Assembly: GCA_019421345.1 (NCBI GenBank)
Contig: JAHZFL010000002.1
Location: 70,737-134,736 of the forward strand
Length of the DNA: 64,000 bases
Origin: Roseburia sp.
Lineage (GTDB): Bacteria > Bacillota > Clostridia > Lachnospirales > Lachnospiraceae
Direction: 5' to 3'
Within the stretch, counting starts at the first letter, position 1; the number at the start of each line of letters is the position of its first letter. Below are positions 42,801 to 51,809 of the stretch, piece by piece. A program made the translations under genes and the position numbers. A model generated the notes under the pieces. It was not told where the DNA came from, did no database searches, and saw only the letters and a list, made by a program, of their open reading frames with translations.

Positions 42801-43570
42801 TTTTCCAGATCACTCCTGATCACCTTCTCATATAGCTGCGGTCCGTCGTCCTCCTGCGTCAGGGCAAGCGCCTTTTCCATCCGCCTTTTTATATCTGCGA
42901 GGATAAAACGCACATTTTCTAAAAGCGGCTCCATCCATGCGGCTTTCGTTAAATCCTCGTCATTTTCCGCCGCATAGCCGTCTGCACAGCCAAGCAGCCA
43001 TTCCTTGGGCCACGGATAGCTGCGCGAAAATTCATACAATGAAAGAATCAGCTCTCCCGCCTTTGCATCACTGCGTCCCGCCGCATAGCCGTCCACAAAC
43101 TCCGAAAATGCCGGGGATGGCTCCTCATAATTTTTCTCCAATACCCGCTTTAAGACATCCTCACGAAGCAGCTTTAATTCTCCCTCGTCGCCAATGCGAA
43201 AATTCGGCTCCAGATCGATCTCATGAAAATGATTGCGGATGACATACAGACAAAAGCTGTCGATCGTCGTGATCTGCGCATTGTGGATCAGCGTAAGCTG
43301 CCTCTGCAAATGCTCATTTTCCGGTTCCTGCAAAAGCGCCTGCCCGATCGCCGCCCCGATACGCTCCCGCATCTCCGCCGCCGCCGCATTCGTAAAGGTC
43401 ACGATCAGCAGCCGGTCAATATCGACCGGATTTTCCGCGTCCGTGATCATTTTGATAATACGCGCAACAAGCACCGCCGTCTTACCCGATCCTGCCGCCG
43501 CAGACACCAGTATATTGCGGTTTCTTAAATCTATGACCTGCTGCTGCTCCGTGGTCCAAGAAACTCCCAT
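39809..43570 (-). CDS. addA: AddA helicase-nuclease subunit
   Basis: 1253 residues, slightly long for AddA. The UvrD-like helicase carries motif I AAAGSGKTAVLV (24-35), motif II in IMIDEYQDSN, and motif V-VI regions IMSIHKSKGLEFPVVFVSG and LYVALTRAKEKLIL. The C-terminal RecB-type nuclease has IQGIIDVFWEEDDGLVVLDY followed by KTDR. With AddB it forms the Gram-positive double-strand break resection enzyme that loads RecA and recognises a short Chi site. The order addB-addA-maf is tight (13 and 11 bases). Confidence 0.96.
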   Translation of the reverse strand: MGVSWTTEQQQVIDLRNRNILVSAAAGSGKTAVLVARIIKMITDAENPVDIDRLLIVTFTNAAAAEMRERIGAAIGQALLQEPENEHLQRQLTLIHNAQITTIDSFCLYVIRNHFHEIDLEPNFRIGDEGELKLLREDVLKRVLEKNYEEPSPAFSEFVDGYAAGRSDAKAGELILSLYEFSRSYPWPKEWLLGCADGYAAENDEDLTKAAWMEPLLENVRFILADIKRRMEKALALTQEDDGPQLYEKVIRSDLEKYERLSACTDFFELYREITGITYDRLPSSRGFLGDEEKLARVKELRADAKELLKKLTKQYFFSSPEVLAEQLCKTAPMARELVRLALEFAEAFAEEKKRKNLVDFHDLEHFALNILVDGETKQARRAAEEFRDTFAEIMIDEYQDSNYVQETILRTISTEERGVHNIFMVGDVKQSIYRFRLARPELFMEKYDTYSLEESMTQRVDLHRNFRSREEVLSYANDICERIMARDLGNVAYDEAAALYPGAVYPKPAGVAQMFAPELLLADSDDALLEEQETREQADAQSAPAADGEDKKILEARMVARRMKRLMEEQLVTDKETGELRRVRYSDIVILLRSLSGWADAFAGVLNEAGIPAYTVLATGYFSAVEVQTVLSMLRILDNPRQDIPLAAVLRSPIVGMTDEELARLRLTDKEASFHDCVLQRCALLAEGAEAKEHTAEQEQPHEQPFEQKLHRFYTMYQRLRKLVPDTPIHELIEILLKETGYGNYAAAMPAGRRRRANLQMLVEKAIAYENTSYKGLFHFVRYIDELQKYDVDFGEADLTGEQDDVVRIMSIHKSKGLEFPVVFVSGLGKNFNRQDVRSRMVLHPEFGMGLDRMDGKRRVKTPTIAKRAIAKQIDLENLGEELRVLYVALTRAKEKLILTGCRKGAAEQVTRQRQQETLSGPLYYADREGASGYLDWLIPAVCSYGERYDVHVTPVTELLAGEVQRDVELLLTHAELMEEIKNADQERSKQLEERFSFRYPHEEALTQKNKYSVSELKHRAMRERQQLEDEETTPAFLQEELVPYLPPFVRKMTQEEEPVNQGALRGTAMHRVMECYDFASGIAPREQIAQMLSNGSITEETKALVKLPMIERFLESELGVRMRAAQQAGRLYREKAFVMGFTQKELAEFGFGERKEDSETDEAADGRCDDEDLTLIQGIIDVFWEEDDGLVVLDYKTDRVDTAGELAGRYAAQLVLYGEALERLYQKGDAREVRVKERLLYSFRLGQIVQV

Positions 43571-43583
43571 AGCTCTCCTTGTT

Positions 43584-46500
43584 CTACTCCTCTTTTTCTT
43601 CGTTCCTCATTTTCTCCAAAAGCTCCTCTGCCGTGCCCAAAGCCGCCAGACGGCGGTAAGAAAAACCGGGGAGCCTTGGGTCAAAGCCGCAGACTGTATG
43701 ATACGGACAATAATCACAGCCCGTTCGATCCGCAAGCTCATACGGCGCCACCGAGACGTCTCCCGCCAGAATGCGCCGCCCCGCGTCGGTGATCATCCGA
43801 TTGACATGGGCGGACATCGCATAAAAATCCTCGGTGCTCGCCGTCTTTGACGCTGCCTTTAGCGAGCCGTCCGCCTTTAGGGCAACCGGAATGACCGCAG
43901 AGCTTCCCGAAAAATCCTCGTCCATTGCACGGTAGATTTCCTCTCTCTCATTGACAAAGCCTCCCGGCGCAAGCTCCCGAAAGATTGCCTGCCGTATCTC
44001 CTCCTCGGATTCCGTTCCGCTGCCCTCCACCATCGGGTCCTCGATGTGATAATAAAAAATGCCTGCCGGCTCGGCGACCCGCCCCGGATTGGCGCGTGCC
44101 ACAAGCTCTAGCGCAGCGTTTAAATAGACCACAAGCTGCAGTTGCAGACCGTGATACAGATTCAACAGGGAAAATGTTGTATTTCCCGATTTATAATCAA
44201 CAATCTTCACATACACCTTATCCTCCGTCTCAAGCGTATCGATGCGGTCTATCCTGCCGCGCAGACGCATCTTTTCATCCTCGCTCAAAGAAAACCGAAT
44301 CGTGTGCATATCGTCCGTTCCCTGAAAACCGACCTCAAAAGCACTCGGCGTAAACCGTCCCTTTTGAACCTGAAGCGTCAGCGCCCAGATTGTCTTTTGC
44401 AAAGTCGCCCTCATGCGTGCCAAAAGATAGCGGTTTTTCGCCTCCTCAAAGACTCCTGCCTTCTCGCACGCGGCAACTGCATCTGCCATACTCTCATCCG
44501 CAAACGTCTGCCTGACCCCCTCAGGAATATCAAACCATGTGTACGCAGACGCCTCTAAACGCCTGGCATAATGCTCCAGCGCGTCGTGATAAATATTTCC
44601 CATATCGACCTGCGCAAATTCCTGTAGGTCACGCTCTCTGATATGAAGTCCGTAATTCAGATAGTGCGCAAACGCACACGCCGCAAACCGTTCCAGTCTT
44701 GTCACGCTGTTGTCTAAGGTAGTTCCATAGAGCGCTCTTGTCACCGCCTTTGCGATCGGATCGTCTGTATATCTGTAGGCTGCCGCCTGAAACAGCCTGC
44801 CGATCTCCTCCCGATAGGATTCATCTGCCAGATACCATGCCGCAAGCGCACGCCAAAGCTCCCGCTCCTCATCCCCCCACCGGATATGCCCTCTCTCCGC
44901 CTCAAATCCTAAGCCGCTCTCCCGCTCCTGCGCCAGTCCTTCCAAAAAGAACTGCAGCGCATTTTCCGGGGTCAGCACGTCATCCGTCCATGACAGGCTC
45001 TCCTGTTCCGCTATAACAAGCGACGGGAACATCTGCTGCAGCGTGCCGATCAGGTAAGAACGCCGCAGTGCCTTTCCCGAAGCGTTGACCTTTGAAAATG
45101 TTACATAAAGTGCGTCGGAAGGCTTTGTCATATTTAAGTAGAGATAAAATTTCTGGATAAACACCTTCTCTCTTGCGCCCGGCGCAAGCTTAAGGCGATG
45201 CTCTGCCATCATCTCCCTCTCAAACTGCGAGATAATGCCGCCCGTATTGGCGGGAGAAGGCACGATGCCATCATTGACCCCCACAAAAAAGAGTATCTTC
45301 ACATGGCTAAGACGTGTACGCTCAATATCGCCGACCGTTACCCTGTCATTTCCCGGCGGAATGCTGCCCACCTTTGCGGCTGAAAATCCCGCGTCCAGAA
45401 TATCGCCGTACTCGCTGATCGTCATCTCCTCATCCCCAAGCAGAGACGCCGCCTTATCCAAAAGATCCATGACAATCCGGTAAATCTGCGCATATTCCTG
45501 TGCCTTGACCGGATTCTCTCCCTCAAAAGCATGCTCCTTTTCCTTTAAAAGCTGCTCGCATTCCAATCCGCTTAAAAACTGATACAGCGCATATGTCTGT
45601 TCCTCGACCGTATGACCTTTTCCAAACACCTCAAACAGCGGAAGAAAGCTCTGCCAGATACTCTCCCTAATGCCGTTCAACAGCAAAAGTTCCTCCTGCA
45701 GGCGCTCCTTCTCCCCCTCACTCTCCTGCCTTCTCATGACAAACGTCCACGGTCTGCTCCAATGCTTTCTCCCACGGATGCCCTTTGCCAGCACATAATT
45801 TTCCAGCATATCGATGTCCGTATCCTTCAGGCGGTCATGCGCTTCGTCCCCAAACGCACCGCGCAAGCAGATGCGCTCCGCTAAACCGCTGCGCAGAAAC
45901 CGAAAGATACTCTGATAGGAGAAATCATACTCTACCACCTCAAGCGCCGCACGGATCAGCTCGATAAACGGATGAAACATAATATTTCTCGTCTGATCGA
46001 TAAAATGGGGAATTGCATACTGTGCAAAAATTTCCGGCACATAATTGGCATACTGCGGCACATCTCCCGTCACCACGGCAATGTCCTTATAGCAATACCC
46101 ATCCTCCCTTACAAGCCTTGTGATTTCCCGTGCCACAAAACACAGCTCGCCGCGCGGATCTAAAAGCTCCGCGATATGAATATTTTTTGCCTCACCCTCA
46201 TATCTGCGGCATCTGGGGCGAAATAAATTCTGCTCCATAAAAAAAAGCTCTTTCGCATTCCGGTAGCGCTTCTCCTCGCCGGGACTTAAAACGACAGGCT
46301 CCTCCACCGCGACCGCCAGCTCAAACGCCAGCTTTTGCAGCACCTCCACGGTCTTTTTACTCATCGCAAAAAGCTCATGGATTCCCCTGCTGTGATAAAA
46401 ATCCTCGCGGATGTCAATCGTCACCGACACCATGACCTTTGACGCAAGCGGCAAAAGCTCGCGCATCAGCCGGTTCTGCACAGGTGTAAATCCGGTAAAT

Positions 46501-47108
46501 TCATCAAAAACAAGTACACTCTCCCTAAGCAGCGATGATTTTTCCGCAAGCTCGCAAAGCAGCAGCAGGACCTCCTCCGCAGTGATGTAACGCCCCTTTA
46601 AATACTCCAAAAATCCCCGATACATCACAAGAATATCCGCAAGCTTACAGCGCAGTGCTTCCTTGATCTTAGTACCGCTTAAAAATTGCTCCAAATCCTC
46701 CGGCGATACATGATACTGCGCCAGCTCCGAGATCAAAGACTTCACCTCGCCGATATACCCCATCTTGTTGAGATTGCCGCCAAGCGTTGTCAGCTCCTTT
46801 TTCTTTTGCTCCGCAACCTTGCGCAGCACCAGATTTTTTCCTGTCTCCTCAAGCACGACAATATCCTGTCTGCCAAGCTCATCAAATACACGGTAGGCAA
46901 GACGGACAAAGCTTAAGACCTCCACATTCATGATTGCATGGTTCTTTTGTCTGACGACGAGCTCCCGCTGTGTCTGCATCGTATATTGCTCAGGCACCAG
47001 AATTAAAAAATTCTGCTTTGGATGCTCCGCCGCCTGCTCTAATACATATTCATAAAGATAGTCGGATTTTCCACTGCCCGAATTTCCAAAAACAAACTGT
47101 AATGACAA
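43584..47108 (-). CDS. addB: AddB helicase-nuclease subunit
   Basis: About 1174 residues. Near the start FGNSGSGKSDYLYEYVL holds the Walker A site. The nuclease domain has KIVDYKSGNTTF. The iron-sulfur cluster of AddB is formed by one Cys upstream (RFAACAFAHYL) and three near the end (TGCDYCPYHTVC). I chose the TTG at 47108 because GGGGGA lies seven bases upstream and the protein then starts LSLQFVFG as in the family; the next ATG upstream (47195) has no ribosome site and would add 29 unrelated residues. Confidence 0.94.
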   Translation of the reverse strand: MSLQFVFGNSGSGKSDYLYEYVLEQAAEHPKQNFLILVPEQYTMQTQRELVVRQKNHAIMNVEVLSFVRLAYRVFDELGRQDIVVLEETGKNLVLRKVAEQKKKELTTLGGNLNKMGYIGEVKSLISELAQYHVSPEDLEQFLSGTKIKEALRCKLADILVMYRGFLEYLKGRYITAEEVLLLLCELAEKSSLLRESVLVFDEFTGFTPVQNRLMRELLPLASKVMVSVTIDIREDFYHSRGIHELFAMSKKTVEVLQKLAFELAVAVEEPVVLSPGEEKRYRNAKELFFMEQNLFRPRCRRYEGEAKNIHIAELLDPRGELCFVAREITRLVREDGYCYKDIAVVTGDVPQYANYVPEIFAQYAIPHFIDQTRNIMFHPFIELIRAALEVVEYDFSYQSIFRFLRSGLAERICLRGAFGDEAHDRLKDTDIDMLENYVLAKGIRGRKHWSRPWTFVMRRQESEGEKERLQEELLLLNGIRESIWQSFLPLFEVFGKGHTVEEQTYALYQFLSGLECEQLLKEKEHAFEGENPVKAQEYAQIYRIVMDLLDKAASLLGDEEMTISEYGDILDAGFSAAKVGSIPPGNDRVTVGDIERTRLSHVKILFFVGVNDGIVPSPANTGGIISQFEREMMAEHRLKLAPGAREKVFIQKFYLYLNMTKPSDALYVTFSKVNASGKALRRSYLIGTLQQMFPSLVIAEQESLSWTDDVLTPENALQFFLEGLAQERESGLGFEAERGHIRWGDEERELWRALAAWYLADESYREEIGRLFQAAAYRYTDDPIAKAVTRALYGTTLDNSVTRLERFAACAFAHYLNYGLHIRERDLQEFAQVDMGNIYHDALEHYARRLEASAYTWFDIPEGVRQTFADESMADAVAACEKAGVFEEAKNRYLLARMRATLQKTIWALTLQVQKGRFTPSAFEVGFQGTDDMHTIRFSLSEDEKMRLRGRIDRIDTLETEDKVYVKIVDYKSGNTTFSLLNLYHGLQLQLVVYLNAALELVARANPGRVAEPAGIFYYHIEDPMVEGSGTESEEEIRQAIFRELAPGGFVNEREEIYRAMDEDFSGSSAVIPVALKADGSLKAASKTASTEDFYAMSAHVNRMITDAGRRILAGDVSVAPYELADRTGCDYCPYHTVCGFDPRLPGFSYRRLAALGTAEELLEKMRNEEKEE

Positions 47109-47227
47109 GGTTTTTCCCCCTATGTTCTTCTTATCGCTGCAAATGACAACGTCAACAAACCGCCCCTGCCCTGCATCGTCTGACGACGGCTGCATACAGG
47201 AGCGGCAACGCTCATTCCATTCTCACC

Positions 47228-50200
47228 TTATTGTTCACAAATCTCTGCATGAATCTCCTGCAAGGATTTCACTTCCCCATGCCCGTTGCGCTTCTCATAG
47301 CGGATACCCTCTGCCGACGCCTTTGCCGCGGCAACCGTCGTCATGTATGGCACCTTCGCCTTGATTGCGGCTTTTCTTAAATAACTGTCGTCATAGGCGC
47401 TGTCCTTACCGACCGGCGTATTGATGATCATCTGTATCTCACCGTTTGTGATCATATCCGCAATATTCGGTCGTCCCTCATACAGCTTTTTGACTTTTTT
47501 TACAAGGATCCCATGTTCCTTCAAAAGCTCACAGGTGCCGCCTGTCGCAACGATCGAAAAGCCGTCCTCCGCCAGCATTTTTGCCGGCTCGATGACCTCC
47601 TCCTTATCCCTGTTGTTGACTGAGATCAGCACTGTCCCTTCCAACGGAAGCTTCGACTGGCTCGCCTCCTGCGCCTTGTAAAATGCCTCGCCGCAAGAAG
47701 CCGATAAGCCGAGCACCTCCCCGGTCGAGCGCATCTCAGGTCCGAGTACCGGATCTACCTCCTGGAACATATGAAACGGAAATACCGCTTCCTTCACGCC
47801 GTAGTTCGGAATCTTCCGCTCCTTAAGCGCTGGAACAGGTGACGGACGTCCGGTGAGCTCTGATGTGATGATCTCTGTCGCAAGCGGTACCATGCGGATA
47901 TTACAAACCTTTGATACAAGCGGCACGGTACGGGATGCTCTCGGATTAGCCTCAAGCACATAAACCTTGTCATTTTCGATCGCATACTGCATATTCATCA
48001 GACCCTTGACATGCATCTCCTGCGCGATCTTTTTCGTATACTCCTGAATCGTCGCCACATGCTCCGGTGAAATGTGTACCGACGGAATGATGCAGGCGGA
48101 ATCGCCGGAATGAATACCCGCAAGCTCAATATGCTCCATAACTGCAGGAACAAAGACGTGCGTGCCGTCACTGATCGCATCTGCCTCACATTCCATTGCG
48201 TTGCTTAAGAAACGGTCAATAAGAATCGGGCGATCCGGTATCACGCCGACTGCCGCCTTCATATAGCCCTCCATACTCTCATCGTCATAGACCACCTCCA
48301 TGCCGCGTCCACCGAGCACATAGGACGGGCGTACCATGACCGGATAGCCGATGCGGTGCGCGATCGCAAGCGCTTCCCCGATCGTTGCTGCCATGCCCGA
48401 TTCCGGCATCGGGATCGCAAGCTTCTCCATCATCGCGCGGAACAGATCGCGGTCCTCCGCAAGATCAATGACAGACGGTGCAGTACCGAGGATCCTCACC
48501 CCGTTTTTCTCAAGCTCCGCGGCAAGATTTAGCGGCGTCTGTCCGCCAAACTGCGCGATGACGCCAAGCGGCTGCTCCTTCTTATAGATACTCAGCACAT
48601 CCTCAAGCGTCAACGGCTCAAAATACAGCTTGTCAGAGGTATCATAATCCGTCGACACCGTCTCAGGATTACAGTTTACAATGATCGTCTCAAATCCCAG
48701 CTTTTTTAACGCCGTCGCCGCATGCACACAGCAGTAATCAAACTCGATCCCCTGTCCGATACGGTTCGGACCTCCGCCGAGAATCATGATCTTTGGTCTG
48801 TCACTGTTTACCGGATTCCTGTCCTCTCCGTTGTAGGTCGAATAGTAATAAGCGCTGTCCTTTGTTCCGCTGACATGAATGCTCTCCCATGTCTCCTCCA
48901 CGCCAAGCGCAATGCGGCGCTCACGGATAGCATCCTCGGAAACCTCAAGGATCCGGCTTAAGTACTTGTCGGAGAAACCGTCCTTTTTTGCAGCGATAAA
49001 AAGCTCGTCCGACGGCAGACCTCCCTTTGCGGCAAGCAGCGCTTCCTCCTCTGACACCAGCTCCTTCATCTGCTCGATAAAATATGCTTTTACCTTCGTG
49101 ATCTCATGAAGCTCCTCAACCGAAGCTCCCTTGCGCAGAGCTTCATACATCAGGAAATGACGTTCACTCGACGGAGTTCCCAGTCTGCGCAGCAATTCTT
49201 CTTTGCTTAAGGAATCAAAATTATCTGCATGACCAAGCCCGTAGCGTCCCGTCTCAAGGGAGCGGATCGCCTTCTGGAACGCCTCCTTGTAGGTTTTTCC
49301 GATGCTCATCACCTCGCCGACCGCGCGCATCTGTGTGCCAAGCTTATCCTCCACACCTTTAAACTTCTCAAACGCCCAGCGTGCAAACTTGATCACCACA
49401 TAATCGCCACCCGGCACATACTGATCGAGCGTACCGCACTTACCGCACGGAATGTCCTTTAAGGTCAGTCCCGCCGCCAGCATCGCGGATACAAGCGCGA
49501 TCGGGAATCCCGTCGCCTTCGACGCGAGTGCGGAAGAACGTGAGGTACGCGGGTTGATCTCGATCACGATGATCCGGTCAGATACCGGATCATGTGCAAA
49601 CTGTACATTTGTGCCGCCGATCACCTGCACGGACTCCACGATCTTATATGCCTGCTCCTGCAAACGCTTCTGACACTCCTTAGAAATCGTGAGCATCGGC
49701 GCGGAACAAAAGGAGTCTCCGGTGTGTACGCCAAGAGGATCGATATTCTCGATGAAGCACACGGTGATCATATTACCCTCTGCGTCACGCACAACCTCAA
49801 GCTCCAGTTCCTCCCAGCCGAGAATCGACTCCTCGACGAGCACCTGTCCGACCAGAGACGCCTGAAGCCCTCTGGCGCAAACTGTCTTTAATTCCTCTTT
49901 GTTGTAGACAAGACCTCCGCCTGCGCCGCCCATCGTATACGCCGGGCGAAGGACAACCGGATAGCCAAGCTTGTCCGCAATGACGAGCGCTTCCTCCACG
50001 GAGTAAGCCACCTCGCTGCGCGCCATCTCAATTCCAAGCTGATCCATCGTCTTTTTAAACTCGATACGATCCTCGCCGCGCGCAATTGCATCCACCTGAA
50101 CACCGATGACCTCCACACCGTACTTATCTAATACTCCCGCCTGATCTAACTCCGAACAGAGATTTAACCCCGACTGCCCGCCGAGATTCGGAAGCAGTGC

Positions 50201-50452
50201 ATCCGGGCGCTCCTTCGCGATGATATATTCCAGACGCTCTACATTTAACGGTTCAATATAAGTCGCATCTGCCGTCTCCGGGTCTGTCATGATCGTCGCC
50301 GGATTGGAATTGACAAGAACAATCTCATATCCCAGCCTGCGCAGCGCCTTGCACGCCTGCGTTCCCGAATAATCAAACTCGCACGCCTGTCCGATGATGA
50401 TCGGTCCCGAACCAATGATCAATATCTTGTGAATGTCTGTTCTTTTTGGCAT
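47228..50452 (-). CDS. carB: Carbamoyl-phosphate synthase large subunit
   Basis: 1074 residues, the standard length. MPKRTDIHKILIIGSGPIII starts the protein. Two ATP-grasp halves follow, with glycine-rich loops in VLRPAYTMGGAGGGLVYN and MVRPSYVLGGRGMEVVYD. The central oligomerisation part is about 400-550 and the C-terminal MGS-like regulatory domain about 935-1074 (FSIVATGGTCELLKEHGI). It makes carbamoyl phosphate for arginine and pyrimidine synthesis with ammonia from CarA. No carA lies beside it, unusual because carA-carB are normally adjacent. ATG 50452 is eight bases from AGGAGG. Confidence 0.97.
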   Translation of the reverse strand: MPKRTDIHKILIIGSGPIIIGQACEFDYSGTQACKALRRLGYEIVLVNSNPATIMTDPETADATYIEPLNVERLEYIIAKERPDALLPNLGGQSGLNLCSELDQAGVLDKYGVEVIGVQVDAIARGEDRIEFKKTMDQLGIEMARSEVAYSVEEALVIADKLGYPVVLRPAYTMGGAGGGLVYNKEELKTVCARGLQASLVGQVLVEESILGWEELELEVVRDAEGNMITVCFIENIDPLGVHTGDSFCSAPMLTISKECQKRLQEQAYKIVESVQVIGGTNVQFAHDPVSDRIIVIEINPRTSRSSALASKATGFPIALVSAMLAAGLTLKDIPCGKCGTLDQYVPGGDYVVIKFARWAFEKFKGVEDKLGTQMRAVGEVMSIGKTYKEAFQKAIRSLETGRYGLGHADNFDSLSKEELLRRLGTPSSERHFLMYEALRKGASVEELHEITKVKAYFIEQMKELVSEEEALLAAKGGLPSDELFIAAKKDGFSDKYLSRILEVSEDAIRERRIALGVEETWESIHVSGTKDSAYYYSTYNGEDRNPVNSDRPKIMILGGGPNRIGQGIEFDYCCVHAATALKKLGFETIIVNCNPETVSTDYDTSDKLYFEPLTLEDVLSIYKKEQPLGVIAQFGGQTPLNLAAELEKNGVRILGTAPSVIDLAEDRDLFRAMMEKLAIPMPESGMAATIGEALAIAHRIGYPVMVRPSYVLGGRGMEVVYDDESMEGYMKAAVGVIPDRPILIDRFLSNAMECEADAISDGTHVFVPAVMEHIELAGIHSGDSACIIPSVHISPEHVATIQEYTKKIAQEMHVKGLMNMQYAIENDKVYVLEANPRASRTVPLVSKVCNIRMVPLATEIITSELTGRPSPVPALKERKIPNYGVKEAVFPFHMFQEVDPVLGPEMRSTGEVLGLSASCGEAFYKAQEASQSKLPLEGTVLISVNNRDKEEVIEPAKMLAEDGFSIVATGGTCELLKEHGILVKKVKKLYEGRPNIADMITNGEIQMIINTPVGKDSAYDDSYLRKAAIKAKVPYMTTVAAAKASAEGIRYEKRNGHGEVKSLQEIHAEICEQ

Positions 50453-50512
50453 GAACATACCCTCCTGCATCGTGTTTTCCTGAATGTAACTTTTACTTCG
50501 GCATTTCTTTCT

Positions 50513-50542
50513 ATTTTAGCACCATCCGTAAATCTGTGTCAA
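50513..50542 (-). promoter_or_regulatory. Predicted promoter of carB
   Basis: Minus strand TTGACA (50537-50542), 18-base spacer, TAAAAT (50513-50518), giving a leader of about 55 bases. This shows that carB is transcribed alone. No convincing ARG box or PyrR-type attenuator is visible. The -35 lies four bases from the start of the duplicated patch. Confidence 0.7.
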
Positions 50543-50545
50543 TTC

Positions 50546-50736
50546 ATCCGCTGTCAGAATCGTGTGCTTTTCCTGTGATACAACATAAACAACATCGATT
50601 GGTATACCGATCGATTTATACCGCATAACAAAAAGAAGCAGCAGCCAAAGAAAGATCGGTATGCCTTTTACAGACAGAGGATTCCGTCACAGCTTTCCGA
50701 TTTCATGCATTTGCTTAAGAAGATGAATGATCAATC
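50546..50736 (+). pseudogene. Decayed copy of the small VNPVAPVNR-type gene
   Basis: The stretch matches 52357-52676 with internal deletions. Shared landmarks in the same order are GTCAGAATCGTGTGCTTTT, AAAAAGAAGCAGCAGC, TTTTACAGACAGAGGATTC and the ending TTTGCTTAA. The 5' coding half and about 20 bases in the middle are lost, so no protein can be made. The rest of the 50453-51011 gap (50740-51011) holds one strong hairpin and nothing else I recognise. Confidence 0.75.
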
Positions 50737-50798
50737 AGAGCACTGACTTTTTCTCCATTCAAGTCACTATTACCCTTCGCACGCCGCCTACACTGCCC

Positions 50799-50835
50799 CT
50801 TCGCTGTCGTTTGGTGTATCCAAACGGCAGCGAAG
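50799..50835. repeat. 16-base hairpin in the carB upstream gap
   Basis: CTTCGCTGTCGTTTGG pairs with CCAAACGGCAGCGAAG across a five-base loop, with a single G-T wobble. No T run follows on either strand, so a plain terminator is unlikely. Confidence 0.7.
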
Positions 50836-51011
50836 CAGCGCATGAAAATTTGCTTATAAATATGTTCACGAAAAAATATTAGATGAGGAAAGCTTCTTAT
50901 CAAAAATATTACTTTTTATAACCTCCCCCTATGAAGCCATGCTGCTTAAACTGCGGTATCTAAATAACAGAGATGTATAAGAAATGGAACAGACACCCAT
51001 AAAAACATTTT

Positions 51012-51545
51012 TTATTCTGCCTTCTTGCAATTAAATGCTATTATACTGCTTACAATAAAGAGTACGATATTGCAGACGTTTAAAACAAAGGTCACTGGAC
51101 TGCCACTTAAATTATGTTCGTCCACATACCAGCCCTCCATCCAAACAATCAGATTTGATATAACGACAACTCCAAAAATATTGATCAAATACATTATTTT
51201 AAAAATCGGTCTCTTTTTCTTCAGTGCAAACCCTACTGCAATAAAGTTGCAAATAGATATTGCCAGACAAATATATTCTGCGAATCCTAAATATCTAACC
51301 ATTTTTAAATCCCCCACTTTCAGAAATTGTTCTAGACTATCCTTCAAAGCTGTCTTTTCATTAAAATAATATCTTCTTATATTACCTTCTGAATCAACAT
51401 TAATTAATTGTGGAACTGTATCAATTTCAAACTCTGAAAAAATCTCTTGTGTTCCCTCTTTATCTCTCCAATAGTCTGTATTAAAATAAAAAATTTCAAC
51501 ATTATTCTCAGATAACATGTCCAATAAATATTGTTCAAATATCAC
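51012..51545 (-). CDS. Thioredoxin-like fragment fused to three membrane helices, probably N-terminally truncated
   Basis: Up to 177 residues, very AT-rich. Residues 10-70 look like the later part of a thioredoxin fold (VEIFYFNTDYWRDKEG, FEIDTVPQLINVDSEGN with the cis-Pro). The CxxC helix that should come first is missing. Three membrane helices follow (about 83-105, 112-132, 148-170). The listed start is a GTG overlapping AGGAG with no spacing; an in-frame stop lies just upstream. A start at the TTG or ATG 7-9 codons on is possible but lacks a site. It may be a remnant of a longer gene. Located inside the duplicated, decaying patch. Confidence 0.5.
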   Translation of the reverse strand: MIFEQYLLDMLSENNVEIFYFNTDYWRDKEGTQEIFSEFEIDTVPQLINVDSEGNIRRYYFNEKTALKDSLEQFLKVGDLKMVRYLGFAEYICLAISICNFIAVGFALKKKRPIFKIMYLINIFGVVVISNLIVWMEGWYVDEHNLSGSPVTFVLNVCNIVLFIVSSIIAFNCKKAE

Positions 51546-51588
51546 CTCCTATCAATGGCATTTCCTGCATTTTGTATTCCTCCTTCCT

Positions 51589-51786
51589 CTATACCACCGC
51601 AGCATTTTCCGGTTTCTTATGAATTTCCACTGCTGTCATGTCATCCATACAGACGGATGGCGTCACACGCAATAGAAACAGCAGATGGAATCGAACCTCT
51701 TTAAATAACCACAAATACTGGAAAAAAATAAACCTGAGAACTTCATCAAGTCTGCTGTCTGCTCTGTTCAAAGAATGTTCAAACAC
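51589..51786 (-). pseudogene. Decayed second copy of a RelB/DinJ-type antitoxin gene
   Basis: The last part still reads LLRVTPSVCMDDMTAVEIHK, close to SLRRVPSSVCMDDMTAEEMH of the gene at 52898-53149. Upstream (51720-51786) the similarity fades into unrelated residues. No promoter or ribosome site. It forms the second element shared by the two halves of the patch. Confidence 0.65.
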
Positions 51787-51809
51787 TCGTCATACAAATT
51801 GAGATTTGT

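Noticed and set aside
50715..50903. 62-codon minus-strand ORF upstream of carB
   Set aside because: It runs through the 16-pair hairpin and the decayed copy, with no ribosome site.
51541..51580. Eleven-codon ORF (MQEMPLIGGDI) with a perfect AAGGAGG site, like a double-glycine leader peptide
   Set aside because: The bases line up with the degraded C-terminal end of the antitoxin copy, so both SD and ORF seem to be chance products of decay.
51675..51700. Minus-strand GGTTCGATTCC that looks like a tRNA T-arm
   Set aside because: No acceptor or anticodon arms can be formed around it, and the stretch aligns with the decayed antitoxin gene.
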